Shown here: piece after piece, positions 20,635-31,305 of the stretch | How positions within the stretch are numbered: the first letter of the stretch is position 1 | Layout of the letters: every line of letters begins with the position of its first letter | DNA from: Cryoendolithus antarcticus | Lineage: Eukaryota > Ascomycota > Dothideomycetes > Cladosporiales > Cladosporiaceae | Assembly: GCA_002077065.1 (NCBI GenBank) | Contig: NAJO01000042.1 | Coordinates: 124,001 to 188,000 of the forward strand | Length of the DNA stretch: 64,000 nt | Direction: 5' to 3' | Made by a program: the position numbers and the translations under genes | Notes under the pieces: model-generated | The model's database searches: none | What the model was told of the DNA's origin: nothing | Seen by the model: only the letters and a program-made list of their open reading frames with translations

Positions 20635-23060
20635 GGTTGCGGTGATTGTCGTGTAAGGCGAGTACGACAGTGCGAGAGCGTAGATCCCCTTTGTATAACA
20701 ACGCTCTAGGACAGGCGCGATAGTCCAAGAAATGCAGTCGAATGTAGCCTTCCTCAGCACTCTCGCGCAATCAACTTGTGCGAACTAGGCGATCTCCCAT
20801 TCACTGCTTTGGTTGGCGAATCCATGGTTCGTGTTACCGAGATTCCATACTGTCAAATAGCAAGTCGCTAATAGTGATTGTCAATCGAAGGCAAAATGCT
20901 AACAACACAACGTTGGACCAAGGCTAACAGGACGAGGGGCAGATAGAAAGCATATGTTGAGAAGGCAGGGTAGAGGGTACAAAAGCGTGGGAGGCACAGT
21001 GTGGTTCGGCAGGACTACACGAGTGAAGTCAATGCCCCACGGCTGTGCAGCCTGTGCCCGTACTTCAGAGCGCACTATGGCGTTATCCGGCAAAATCGGC
21101 AGCGCGAACAGCATCCTGCAGCGAATCGGTGGGCTGCGCAGAGACAAAGGATGGCGCTAGGATGTGTTCAAGCACTACAACTGTGTGGGGCGCATTCGTC
21201 TGTGCAGCGCGCTTTGTTTCGAGTGTGCACCGTCGGGAATTCGGGATGTGAGACACCGATTCATTGCACTGGCCCACAGCGCTTCCTTCTCGGTGGCATC
21301 GGTTTCGGGCGCAGCAAATCGCAACGAGCGGCAACGAGACGCTGACGTGGATCCTGCTCTAGAATCGACTTCTTCGTAATGATGGCCGACACCCGAGGGT
21401 ACCAAATGCCGCTCCTCCCACCTTTCGCCCAGCCAGGTTCGTCATGCCGCAGCTTACACGAGGTCGACACTTCTTCCAGCCAGTTCCCCCGTCGCGGCCC
21501 TCGCAACTCTAGGATACCAAGCCTTGGGCGACATCGCTTGGCGTCAGAATATGGCGAATGCGGCGCGGTCGTTCATGCATGTGCCCCGCCAATTGCTGCG
21601 CGAGCGCCCCCACGCCGCTGCTGAAAGCTCATGACTAGAGACGGGTCTCGGGTAAATTAGGCCTTGGTGAGTGCTTGTGGTGGTCCTGGGGGAGGTCATC
21701 GTGCGTGTGGGCGGAAAGGCGCCGTCGATATGCTCTCAATATGGCTAGAGTGCAATACCCAGTCGATTCAGCAAGCCTAGCAGTCCGCGACACTCTCACT
21801 CCCAGGACAACCTCGGCAGCCCTGCGATCCAGTGCAGCGCTCACTGGTTGTACTCTCACCACCGAGTCCGGACTGAATCTGCTTGCAATGGGTATGGCTA
21901 CGAAATGGATGGTATGCTACCAGTTCAGCACCAATATGCGGTCACGATGTTGTGTATTTGGCCACACGCCCTTTGAGCAGTATGGTTGATGTGGTCACCG
22001 CGGCCTGGTGCCGCTGCCCTGTCCAGTACGCCCAAACACATTCAAAGTTTTTGCTGGACTCTGCAGATTCTGGGAGTGCCGGGAGGGCTGCCACCTACTG
22101 CATCGCCCGCATACAAAAGTCCGCTATGGCGACCACGCATCGTGCTGTGGGTAAAGGCCATACGCTGATGAGCCTTCCGACGTGGTTGGGAAACATGAAG
22201 CGTTGTGAGCAGCAGCAGGACCACGGTGAGTCTGTTGCCTGGGGCAGTCTCTGACACCTGACTCGAGCAACGGGCCCTATGCCTCACTTCAATCCTCGTC
22301 TCTTCCTTTTGTCCATCGACTCTGTCACATGACGCATTCAACGTGCAGTACCTGAATAGCCTAGGGATCACTTCAAGATACAGCGCAGGCATCATCGCTC
22401 GGGTCGCTTCTTTAACGTCGATCTCTTGCTGTTCTCAGAGCCAAGGCTGCGCTTGCGTTCCGGATGAAGGCAAACGGGCGTTCAGCCACCATGCAGAAGA
22501 TCCCGCACATCACGTCTAGAATCATATCATCGACAGTCCGATCCTGAGGAACTCATCCTCCAGAGAGACTGCACGGTCACTCAATCGCGCGACGCAGCCT
22601 TCTTCGTCGTACGAATGCATTTCCTTTTTCTCGTTTCGAAGTATCTCTCCAGTATTGAGTACGTGCGCTAAAATCTCTATATAGGCGGCACAAATAGCAC
22701 GTGGCTTGGCATGCTCCGCCTACGGTATATGCAATACGGCCGTTGGGGCTTGGAGATAAGACAGCTCTAGATGGCTCTCCGTTGAAACTTTCAGTGAGGA
22801 GAACAAGCGTCTCGATAAACGTACATCTTCTCGAAATCGCTGACGCAATCGTAGCTGTTCATCAAGCTGTGCGACTAGGCGGCTGTGTACATTGCAAGGC
22901 GCAGGCATAGCCATCCTCCACTGGCGAGATCTCATATAATAACGCAAAATCTGGACTCGGGAGCATACCCTGGCACTCGAAACCTCCCCTAACAACGCCT
23001 AGTATCATCAAGGCACCCCAACTTGCGTCAACCCTGATCGACGGTCCTCAGACATAGAAG
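20635..23060. other. Gene-poor stretch (2.4 kb)
   Basis: I find only short overlapping ORFs with shadow-like composition, no recognisable domain, no tRNA-like cloverleaf and no obvious repeat. The last ~350 bp must hold the promoter of the membrane-protein gene at 23061. Confidence 0.4.
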
Positions 23061-24866
23061 ATGAGTTCGCCGCCCATTACGGGCGAGAGAGATGTTGCGA
23101 CTATCGAGCTCGGAACTGAACTGTCGAGCAAGTCCAATAACAAGTCCTCGCGCCAATGGCCTCACTGGCTGCAATGGGGCCCCCTAGCGGGCATAGCTGC
23201 ACTCTGCTTGACTATTGGTTGCTCAGCCTTCGCCCTTGCCATACTCATTGCCTCGAACAATCAGCCCGTAGACTCCTGGACCGTTCAGCCGACGGTTTAC
23301 ATTGCCGTCGCTGCTGCCATCGCCAACACGGCGATCACGTTCGCGTACGGCCGCGCAGTTCCCGTTGCGTGGTGGTATCAAGCTTCGAAAGGAACGACCA
23401 TCCGCACGTTAGAACAACGATGGCAAATTGGGTCCAGTGTCAGTCAAGCTGTACGTCACGGACGTAAGCTGACTTGGGCTACTTTGGCTGCAATCCTTGT
23501 AGCAGTCATGGTTGTCGACGGTCCACTGCTTCAACGGGCCTCAAAGGTTGTGTCTGCCACGCGAACGAGCATGGTCGATCTACAGCTCTCGCTCGCACCC
23601 GAACTTCCGACAGGGTTCGGCGGAGAGGTCCATGGCGGCTCCATTTTCGGCTCCGATATCATTTGGGAGACATGCACAGATTGGCTGAATCAAAAACAAA
23701 TGTTGCTTCCCAGCCATCCGTCTTGCAAAGGGTTCTGTGCTGGCAAAGTCATCGGTCCTGGGATTACCAAGACCAATTGCACCACTCAGACCCGCATGAT
23801 ACCCAAAGAAGATGCTTACAATCCGAACGCCACATGGAGTAATATAACGAATGGCCGCTTCGGGAGCTACGGAGCAAATCCAGCTTTTGTGATTGGTATC
23901 TCAACGTATGATCGCAGCAGGAGTGATGTCTCAGTACTATCTTCAGAAGCTGCGATGCTTTACGTCGGTCTACTAGATATAGCCGATTTTGATACGTCCG
24001 GGGGCAATTACACAGTAATGGAATGTTATCTGGTACCTGCGCTTCTAGAATACGATGTTCGACTCGACGGCGATAATCATGTCACAATCAACACGGAGGG
24101 GGATTCAGTTGGCCGCGTGATTTCGATCGCTAACAACACGGATCCTGGCTGGGATACAGTACAGAAAGACGGCGCGCCTCCAGTGTCGAATGCATCTTAC
24201 CCAACCACTTTAGGCTTGTTCACAATCTACCTCGGAGCTGTACTCTTCGCCAACGTCAGCGCGTATCCTCCAGACCCGAACATCCTCGACGGTTATTGGG
24301 CCGTTTCCACCCTCGACTTCAACGCTCAAACCATGAAGTATATGACGAAAGACGATACTTACCTCGACCCCACCAACGACATCATTCGAAGCTACAACGA
24401 GTTGATGATCCGTGGAGCATTGAAAGCCGTTGACTGGTCCAACCTTACTCAACTCATGGATCTAGGTCTGAGCGCCAACCAGACCATGCTGGCAAATCAG
24501 ACGCTGACGCAGAATATCTTCGTATCGGACTATCGCTGGTTTGCTGGTGCAACGGTCTTGGAGGTCATTGTCGTCCTGGCCGTCCTGCCCATGCTCTGGG
24601 GCTGGTGGACTCTCGATCGGGACCTCGATCTATCACCATTCGCACTTGGTATGGCTCTCAATGCACCACTCTTTCGCGACGCTGATCCAGCGGAGGGTGT
24701 CAAGGGCATGCTACGCACACATGGAGATACTAAGGTGCGATACGGAGTCGTGGTAGCGGAGCACGATGCCACGGGCGAGAAGGACGAGCTTGGTCGTCGC
24801 GCCTCGAGTGGGACATGGCGAGTCGGCATTGGAGAGAGCTGGGGGGTTGTGCACTTGACCAAGTAG
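23061..24866 (+). CDS. Polytopic membrane protein of a large fungal family (DUF3176-like), function unknown
   Basis: A 601-residue single-exon protein. A short cytoplasmic N-terminus leads to membrane helices at about 42-65 (GPLAGIAALCLTIGCSAFAL), 78-96 (TVYIAVAAAIANTAITFAYG), 139-155 (LTWATLAAILVAVMVVDGPL) and 495-515 (FAGATVLEVIVVLAVLPMLW). Between the third and fourth lies a ~340-residue extracellular domain. It has several N-glycosylation sequons (NCT, NAT, NIT, NYT, NNT, NAS, NVS, NLT, NQT) and paired Cys (CTDWLNQK, HPSCKGFCAGK). The layout of three N-terminal helices, large glycosylated loop and one C-terminal helix matches a multi-copy Pezizomycotina family often labelled DUF3176-like or, without evidence, formylmethionine deformylase-like. 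I see no enzymatic motif. Confidence refers to it being a real gene; function is unknown. Confidence 0.75.
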   Translation: MSSPPITGERDVATIELGTELSSKSNNKSSRQWPHWLQWGPLAGIAALCLTIGCSAFALAILIASNNQPVDSWTVQPTVYIAVAAAIANTAITFAYGRAVPVAWWYQASKGTTIRTLEQRWQIGSSVSQAVRHGRKLTWATLAAILVAVMVVDGPLLQRASKVVSATRTSMVDLQLSLAPELPTGFGGEVHGGSIFGSDIIWETCTDWLNQKQMLLPSHPSCKGFCAGKVIGPGITKTNCTTQTRMIPKEDAYNPNATWSNITNGRFGSYGANPAFVIGISTYDRSRSDVSVLSSEAAMLYVGLLDIADFDTSGGNYTVMECYLVPALLEYDVRLDGDNHVTINTEGDSVGRVISIANNTDPGWDTVQKDGAPPVSNASYPTTLGLFTIYLGAVLFANVSAYPPDPNILDGYWAVSTLDFNAQTMKYMTKDDTYLDPTNDIIRSYNELMIRGALKAVDWSNLTQLMDLGLSANQTMLANQTLTQNIFVSDYRWFAGATVLEVIVVLAVLPMLWGWWTLDRDLDLSPFALGMALNAPLFRDADPAEGVKGMLRTHGDTKVRYGVVVAEHDATGEKDELGRRASSGTWRVGIGESWGVVHLTK

Positions 24867-25320
24867 CGCGAGCACTCGGTGATCTTGATCTTGTTTCTAT
24901 AGGGACAACGGTGTCTTCACGATCATGTCACGGACATAGAAACTACGGACATTTTCGAGTACACAGCGTAGGATAGACTATCCTATGAGCCGACGACTGA
25001 ACTTTTGCGACAAAGAGTGCTGGCAACCTTTTTCTGCCCACCAGCTACATTCCGTCTACTTGCAATGCAACACGAATCACACGCCGCTCTTGGAGCAGAC
25101 TGCCTTCCCCACGATCGTTGCCCCATGGGCTGAATACTGCAGCCGACCTCGGTCTCCACTCTGCAGAACCTGAAGCACGGCATGCACGCTATTCATGCAC
25201 TTCTCCACGCGCTAACATAAAACAGCAGTTGCTCCGCTGCCTTTACTCTACCTCGTGGCATGCTCCGGGGCGATCTGAGCCTAGGCAATCCCATATGCGC
25301 CTTCTGCATTTTCGTGCTCT
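24867..25320. other. Convergent 3' intergenic
   Basis: 454 bp between the convergent membrane-protein and efm6 genes. Nothing recognised. Confidence 0.35.
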
Positions 25321-26265
25321 TCATCGCTCGATCTTCGTCCCTTTCTGTTGAATCACGTACCTGCAGCATGTCAGTAAGTCACACATCTCCTCGGCAACAC
25401 AGCGATCCAGCACGCACAGGAACACACTCTGCCTCCTCCACTTCTCCCCCACCGCCCCTCCTTCAACGACTTCCTCCACACTGAACGCCTTCTTCATCTC
25501 CCTCACAAAGCCCAGGTCGGCTCGTCGCCGCTTCTTGAAGCAGAAGTAGCATGTCGTGTTCGGTGCGATCAAGTCCCGTAAAGTCTGCAGCAGGAGTGGA
25601 AAGGCAGGCTCGAAGTAGACGCAGTCGGCTGCTAGGAGGATGTCTGAGTGAGCGGGGAGTGAGGAGGGGACGGGTGAGCCCCAGTCGCAGATAGAGGGGA
25701 TCACTGGGGTGGTGAGGGAGGGATTGAGAGTGATGTTACGCCGCATCAGGGAGAGCATGGGGAGCTGGTCTGTGAGGTGGATCGGGCAGGCTGGCTTGAG
25801 ACCCAGTGCGACAGCTAGGCTGGTAAGGATGAGATCAGCTCGGCAAGGCGAATGCGGCGGCGAGAGTAGTCGTATGGGTGCTCGAACCTACCCTCCACGC
25901 CTTTGTCGCGGACGAGGACTCACCCAACGAGACCGCCTCCTGCACCTAGTTCAACGCTACAGTGAAACAGTCAGGATGGACAAGAATAGGAAGACCAATA
26001 CCCGTACTACATACATGCTCTCCGCCGCTCTAATCTCGTTCCCCCTCTTTCGAAGTAGGTAGCTAGCCAACATCATGCCAGCAGGCCATAGCTGTCCTCC
26101 GCAACCTTGCGCCAAGTCCTCATGTAGCAGTAGAGGCGGATTGAGCAAGCCATCGAAGTCTACAGATGTCGTTGACGCTGCTTTGTACGTTGGGAGTGGT
26201 GCGAGCTCCAGGTCGAGATCGAAGATGGAGGTCGCTTCCTCGTCCGCCTCTGTTGGGGCCGTCAT
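25321..26265 (-). CDS. efm6: EF1A lysine methyltransferase Efm6 (METTL21-type)
   Basis: Seven-beta-strand SAM-dependent protein-lysine methyltransferase of the Efm6 family, which modifies translation elongation factor 1A in yeast. Three exons (minus): 26265-26015, 25956-25924 (33 nt) and 25819-25321, introns 58 and 104 nt. They total 783 nt, in phase, 260 residues. The short middle exon supplies the SAM-binding motif IVELGAGGGLVG, joined to LAVALGLKPACPIHLTDQ. Upstream GGQLWPAGMMLASYLL is the family's N-terminal GxxxWxAG-type motif. Downstream, LLAADCVYFEPAFPLLLQTL (the D-x-x-Y motif region) and CYFCFKKRRRAD are diagnostic. Without splicing the methyltransferase motif I is lost. The C-terminal ~25 residues are the least certain, since a GTACGTG near 25355 could be a further donor. 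Confidence 0.85.
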
Positions 26266-26929
26266 CTTGGATATGTTTGTCGGTTGAAAGATGAGACAAG
26301 TGACAAGTAAGGTTTATAGGTCGGTCTGTGTCGATCAGCGGGTACGAGATCTTGACACGCGGGAAGGGCGAAGCTTGGAGGCGATTTGCAGAGGCTTGGC
26401 GCTTTGATGTCGCGATTGACGAGGAAGGGACGACCGAGGAGCAAGTGATGAGGATGGGCTCATCTCTTACAGGCTACGAGTTGTGATTCCACAATCATGG
26501 TGATCGTTTCGCACGATCTCCATCCACGCCTGCTACGTTGATAACCTTCGGACAATGATTATGGCTATGAAACGCATGCGATACTGGCGGTGAGCACAGC
26601 AGTAGTGTGTAATCTCCTCGTGCTCGTCCTTCCACTCCGTTCTATGCCCGTAGAGCGCCTTACCCAATCCACAGCACGCGTACGATCTATCCCTCCGCCA
26701 TCGGGCAAGGAGGCCAATGCACCAGGGCGGACTTCCAAGTACCGGGCTGGCCCAGGGCGTCCGGCAGAATGAAATGTCAAAACACTGGGGCCAAGCAATG
26801 GCCGCCGCCGCCGCCCAAAGGAACACACGCGTTCGCGTAACTGCATGAAATACATCATCGTTATATTACAGTCTCAGCTTTGAGGTCTGAAGAGAATCGA
26901 TATACAGACCAAGTCACGAAGAATGTCCA
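26266..26929. promoter_or_regulatory. Divergent intergenic region efm6 / agx1
   Basis: 664 bp between head-to-head genes, with both promoters. No conserved ORF or repeat was noted. Confidence 0.35.
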
Positions 26930-28330
26930 ATGTCTGCGCTCCGCCATAGCCGCATTCTTCTCCGATCTACCCCTCGGTCCCCTCTCCATTTCGTCATGGC
27001 TCCAGCTGCTCCAAAGGAACGACTTTCGCTCATCTCCCGGCATTTTAGTACAGACAACCACGTTCCCTTGAATACGCCCTTCTCGATAGAACGCAACAGC
27101 AGCCGCAGCGACGACCTGCCTTCAGCACAGCAATCTCGAACCCACTCAACCCAAACGACACCCCCTCCCGCCACGAAAATGTCGAACCAAGCCCCCCATC
27201 CTGCACTCCTCATCCCAGGCCCCATAGAATTCGACGATGCAGTCCTGCAGTCCATGTCTCACTACAGCGAGTCCCATGTCTCTGCACCCTTCGTCAACAC
27301 TTTTGGCGAAACCCTCACAATGCTACGGAAACTCTTCCAGACCTCCGACCCGGCCTCGCAACCCTTCGTGATCTCCGGCTCAGGAACCCTAGGCTGGGAC
27401 CAAGTCGCTGCGAATCTCGCCGAGCCAGGGGATGATGTACTTGTGCTACACACAGGCTACTTCGCGGATTCATTTGCAGACTGCTTCGAGACGTACCGCG
27501 TCAAGGCTACGCAACTCAAAGCTCCGATTGGAGACCGGCCACAACTGGCTGAGATCGAGAAGGCGTTGAAGGAGAAGGACTACAAGCTCATAACCGTGAC
27601 CCACACCGACACCTCGACCGGCGTGCTCTCAGAGCTCAAAGACCTCTCCGAGCTCGTGCACCGCGTCTCCCCGGACACACTCCTGATAGTCGACGGCGTG
27701 TGCTCCGTAGGCTGCGAAGAAATCCGCTTCGACGACTGGAAGATAGACTGCGTCATCACCGCTTCACAGAAGGCCATAGGCTGCCCAGCAGGACTGAGCA
27801 TAGTGATGGCTTCCGGACGGGCGATTGAGAGGTTTCAGGCGAGGAAGACGCCGCCGACGAGTTACTTCGGGAGCTGGAAGAACTGGCTGCCGATTATGAA
27901 GAACTATGAGGCGAAGAAGCCGTCGTACTTTGCTACGCCTGCGCCGCAGCTTATTCATGCGCTGCACACCTCGCTTACGCAGATTCTTTCCAGACCACTT
28001 GAAGAGCGCTTCAGGATACACCGCGAGGCGAGTCAGAAGGTCAAGAAGGCTGTCACTGATCTCGGTCTCAAACAACTCGCATCGAAGCCAGAAAACCAGG
28101 CTAACGGCATGACGGCCATCTACTTACCCGAGGGCCTGTCGCCACCGGAGATTCTGCCTACGCTGCTGAAGAAGGGTGTGGTGTTTGCTGGGGGTCTGCA
28201 CAAGGAGATCGCAGGTAAGTATATCCGCTTTGGGCACATGGGTGTGAGCGTCACGGATCCGGCGAGAGGGGATATCGATCGGGCATTGGAGTACTTGAAA
28301 GAGGGCTTGGCGGAGGTGAAGAAGGTATGA
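26930..28330 (+). CDS. agx1: Alanine-glyoxylate aminotransferase (class V, PLP)
   Basis: Transfers the amino group of alanine to glyoxylate, giving pyruvate and glycine. It is a fold-type I, class V aminotransferase of 466 residues in one exon. Catalytic core: HPALLIPGPIEFDDAVLQ, SGSGTLGWDQVAANL, HTGYFADSFADCFE, LITVTHTDTSTGVLSEL, the cofactor Asp in LLIVDGVCSVGCEE, and the Schiff-base lysine in ITASQKAIGCPAG (Lys281 counting from the first Met). The C-terminal domain includes GKYIRFGHMGVSV. The first ~40 residues (MSALRHSRILLRSTPRSPLH) form a clean mitochondrial presequence. In-frame Mets at 26996 and, just before the catalytic core, at 27179 could make a shorter, cytosolic or peroxisomal form. 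The C-terminus KKV is not a canonical PTS1. Confidence 0.92.
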   Translation: MSALRHSRILLRSTPRSPLHFVMAPAAPKERLSLISRHFSTDNHVPLNTPFSIERNSSRSDDLPSAQQSRTHSTQTTPPPATKMSNQAPHPALLIPGPIEFDDAVLQSMSHYSESHVSAPFVNTFGETLTMLRKLFQTSDPASQPFVISGSGTLGWDQVAANLAEPGDDVLVLHTGYFADSFADCFETYRVKATQLKAPIGDRPQLAEIEKALKEKDYKLITVTHTDTSTGVLSELKDLSELVHRVSPDTLLIVDGVCSVGCEEIRFDDWKIDCVITASQKAIGCPAGLSIVMASGRAIERFQARKTPPTSYFGSWKNWLPIMKNYEAKKPSYFATPAPQLIHALHTSLTQILSRPLEERFRIHREASQKVKKAVTDLGLKQLASKPENQANGMTAIYLPEGLSPPEILPTLLKKGVVFAGGLHKEIAGKYIRFGHMGVSVTDPARGDIDRALEYLKEGLAEVKKV

Positions 28331-29279
28331 TGAGCCAGGAACGGCTGACGGCAGCGAGAGGTATGGGGTGTATGTATAGAAAAGCACACATTATCGAACC
28401 TGACGTGATTCCGAAGATCATTCAGGTCAGAGACTGCGTGGTATTGGTACGTAATATTGCAGATTTCATCTCGCCTCGTCATGTAACTTTGATGCCGTCT
28501 CCCCTACCGCGTGCGTTGCGCCCCGATCAAAATTGTGATGGTGGCTCGAGCGATCAACGTCTGCCCACTCACTCTTGAGACTTACTGTGCAATCCGAAAG
28601 ACTGCTTGAATAACGCTGCGCTGCATACCTGGTGTAGGACGGTGATCGGGCCAAATCAGAAATGCAGCGCACCATCTCCCTGTCTCGATGTAATGTGTGG
28701 CACTCCCCCTGTCCACGCCCGTAAGACAAATCGTAGCGCTGCGCGAGTGATATGTCATAATTTCGGCAAAAGACCAAAGACCTGTGATCATCCAGCCCGC
28801 TGCTCATGTGAGGCTATTGGGATCGTTCACGCACGTGACATGTACCGCCCAGACTGCCCCGGGGAGTGACATCAACAGATTGTTCAGACTGAGTATGCTG
28901 CACTCCGACTGCATTCTAGCGAGTCCATGCTCGACGAAGCGTCGTCAGGATCTGAGCAGCCGACGCCGACTGTTCTGGTTCTAGTGCTTGGTGTTGGAGG
29001 GAACCGATGAGATCGACTTTGATGTCCAAGAAATCACGTTTGCGAGGTGACGATCGGGCGGAGGCGAATGGTTACGTGTTCACTTCGTGCACATACGTCA
29101 ACCTCGCAATACCAATGCCGTGCTGTGAAGGTCGCCACGTCGCCGATTTGAGCGTCATTCGTGCTGCACTGAGGCTGTCCTTGGATACTCGGTGGGCAAG
29201 AACGGACGCTTCTCTTAGGGGGGAAGGCGATGCGATGGATGGAACCAGATGCCAACTCCATTAGGCGTTTGTGGCCCGG

Positions 29280-29720
29280 TCCATGTTCGTCTGTCGGCAT
29301 GTGGCTTCGGGCATCAGCATCATGCTTGCGATTCGGATCATAGGCTTGCCGCAACATCACTGTCATGCTTACGATCATCTGTACCATGCCTGCCATCGTC
29401 AGTGTCATGCCTGCCCTCGTAGTGGCCAACCAACGTCGACGTTTGGCCGTCGTACGTACTGCATTGAGGTGACATCGAGCCTCGTGAAAGCAGATACTTG
29501 CCATGTGCTATAGCGCGATGATCGTCCTGATCTTTCGAGAGGCTCGTAGCGATATGCTCTCAAACGATGGTGTTCCTCGGTCGACGATCGGATGGCGGGC
29601 TTCGCGCCTTCACGTAGTAGTACCATACTTGCTGTTGAACCAGCATATGCTTGCCGTAGATAGCTATCATACTTGCCATCGTGTCGACTATTAGTACGCA
29701 GTTACGAGACGAGGGTGGCC
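29280..29720 (+). repeat. Degenerate short tandem-like repeat (TGCC(A/G)TCGT family)
   Basis: Many irregularly spaced variants of CAT(G/A)C(C/T)TGCC-type units occur, e.g. CATGCCTGCCATCGT near 29387, CATGCCTGCCCTCGT near 29407, CATACTTGCCATCGT near 29670, plus ACTTGCCAT near 29498 and 29722. It looks like a decayed minisatellite. Confidence 0.45.
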
Positions 29721-29759
29721 ACTTGCCATAGGCGACATGTCAACACAGCATCCATCAGA

Positions 29760-30020
29760 ACTCGACCGATTCCTCTGCTTTCAGTCTCCTTTCTTTCATT
29801 CATCCCATCTAAAGCTTTTCTGCTGATCTCCTCGACTCACTCTCTCCGCGCATCTCATCCCATCGACTCACCTCCTCTGCCCAAGTCAAATTCTCTCCCC
29901 GCCTCCTTCGTACATCTCCCCCGCTCGAAACGTTCGCTCGACTCCTCTCATCGACCCATCTGCTCCACTCCTCAAGTCCTCTGGTCATCCTCTTCGCACG
30001 GCTCCTCTCGCCCACCTTTT
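29760..30020 (+). other. Long pyrimidine-rich tract
   Basis: About 260 bp with strong C/T bias on the plus strand (runs such as CTCCTTTCTTTCATTC and CTCCCCGCCTCCTTC). Such tracts are common in fungal promoters and 5' UTRs, but no supported gene follows. A second, shorter tract lies at 32110-32200. Confidence 0.5.
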
Positions 30021-30468
30021 CACAACTTCATGCTCCATCTTTCAAGTTCTGGCACTCGACCATGTACCGTGCATACCGCAGCACACCTGTCTGGACCTGT
30101 ACACTCATCAGCATTCTGCGATCGGCCACCTTGAGACTGAATCGTCCGCCATGTGCACTCCACACTGCTCGGCCGGCGAGGGAATAGCATCATCGTCTGT
30201 CCCCCCCTTCCCCCATGCATCACACAATGTGACGCTGACCTCACCATGCAGAGTGATCATGCACATCTGGACCGGTCTCTCTCTAGCATACCATGCGCGA
30301 CAGGACCTCAGACTTCTTCGCTTTCTTCAGGAGTTCCATTGCTGGCACGCCTAGGTACTTGCTCTTTGCCGTCATCAGCAGTCCTGCCGCCGCGACATCG
30401 CTCATGACTGGTGTCCGGTTCCAGTCCGATGTCTCGACATTGCAGCCTTGTCGCTTTCGATCCGACAG

Positions 30469-30625
30469 ATCCCTCGAACCCACAACACCCCCGAAGCTAC
30501 AGAGCCCTCGAATTCCACAGATTCCTCGAACCGCACTTGAATCCACCACGATGCAATCGAACCCGTCAAAACGACTGCTCCGCTGCTTCGCCTTCCCCTG
30601 GCTCCCACTTCCGACCCCACTTCGA
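30469..30625 (+). repeat. Diverged direct repeat A, copy 1
   Basis: Starts CCCTCGAACCCACAACACCC and continues through CGACTGCTCCGCTGCTTCGC. The partner copy is at 30796-30925. Confidence 0.65.
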
Positions 30626-30730
30626 AGATAGGTATCCCCATTCCGATGAAGCGTATCTTTAATCCTTGCTTCGATCTGATCTTCTGTGATGACAAAAGCA
30701 TGTCCCTCTGGGTGGTTTGGTGGCTTGGCC
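30617..30730 (+). repeat. Diverged direct repeat B, copy 1
   Basis: ACTTCGAAGATAGGTATCCC and the following ~90 bp match 31193 onwards, including GATCTGATCTTCTGTGATGA against GATCTGATTTGTTGTGATGA. Confidence 0.65.
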
Positions 30731-30795
30731 TGCAGGGTGGTCCGGTTTAGGCCGCGGCTAACCCTGCGAACGCTTTCCTAGATCTCTCCGCCGAC

Positions 30796-30925
30796 AACCC
30801 TCGAACCCACAACACCCCCGAATCCACGGCACCCTCGAATTCCACTCGGATCCAACACAGTGCACACCGTCCTCGTTAGAATGACCGCTCCGCCGCTTCA
30901 CTGTTCCACGCTTCCCCACTCGAGC
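30796..30925 (+). repeat. Diverged direct repeat A, copy 2
   Basis: Shares CCCTCGAACCCACAACACCC exactly with copy 1, then ATGACCGCTCCGCCGCTTCA against ACGACTGCTCCGCTGCTTCG. Those differences are all transitions. A third, weaker relative lies near 32590-32640 (CCCTCGATACCACAACAACG). Confidence 0.65.
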
Positions 30926-31190
30926 GCTTGAACGAGCCACCGTCTCGCCAATGCTTTGCGGCACTCGAGCGACCACGTCAAATCTTGTCTTCGCCGATTT
31001 GCAGATTCATCGATCTCGCACTCATGCGCTCACATCTGTTCGTGTCTGTCTCGGATCCAACAGCTCGACGACGCTCATCTAGCCCACGCGCTCGCACTCG
31101 ACTCGGTCACATATATCGCCGACAAGACTACTTCCTTCGCCACACGCAAACCGGCTTTGAACGGCCGATCAGGCACGGCACTGCTTGACA

Positions 31191-31305
31191 CCACTTCAAA
31201 GATAGGTGTTCCCATTCCGGTGTGAAGAGATATCTGACCCTTGTTACGATCTGATTTGTTGTGATGACACAACTTGTCCGATTGGAGGCTTGGTGGTTCG
31301 TCCTT
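31191..31305 (+). repeat. Diverged direct repeat B, copy 2
   Basis: ACTTCAAAGATAGGTGTTCC and the following ~90 bp correspond to copy 1 at 30617. A weaker third copy just upstream of ufd2 (about 34775-34835) shares the antisense peptide pattern EV-SS-A-P. Confidence 0.6.

Noticed and set aside
20899..22395. Several 70-120-residue ORFs in the 20.6-23.0 kb gap
   Set aside because: They overlap on both strands, have no hydrophobic/charged patterning of real domains, and no consistent splice joins improve them.
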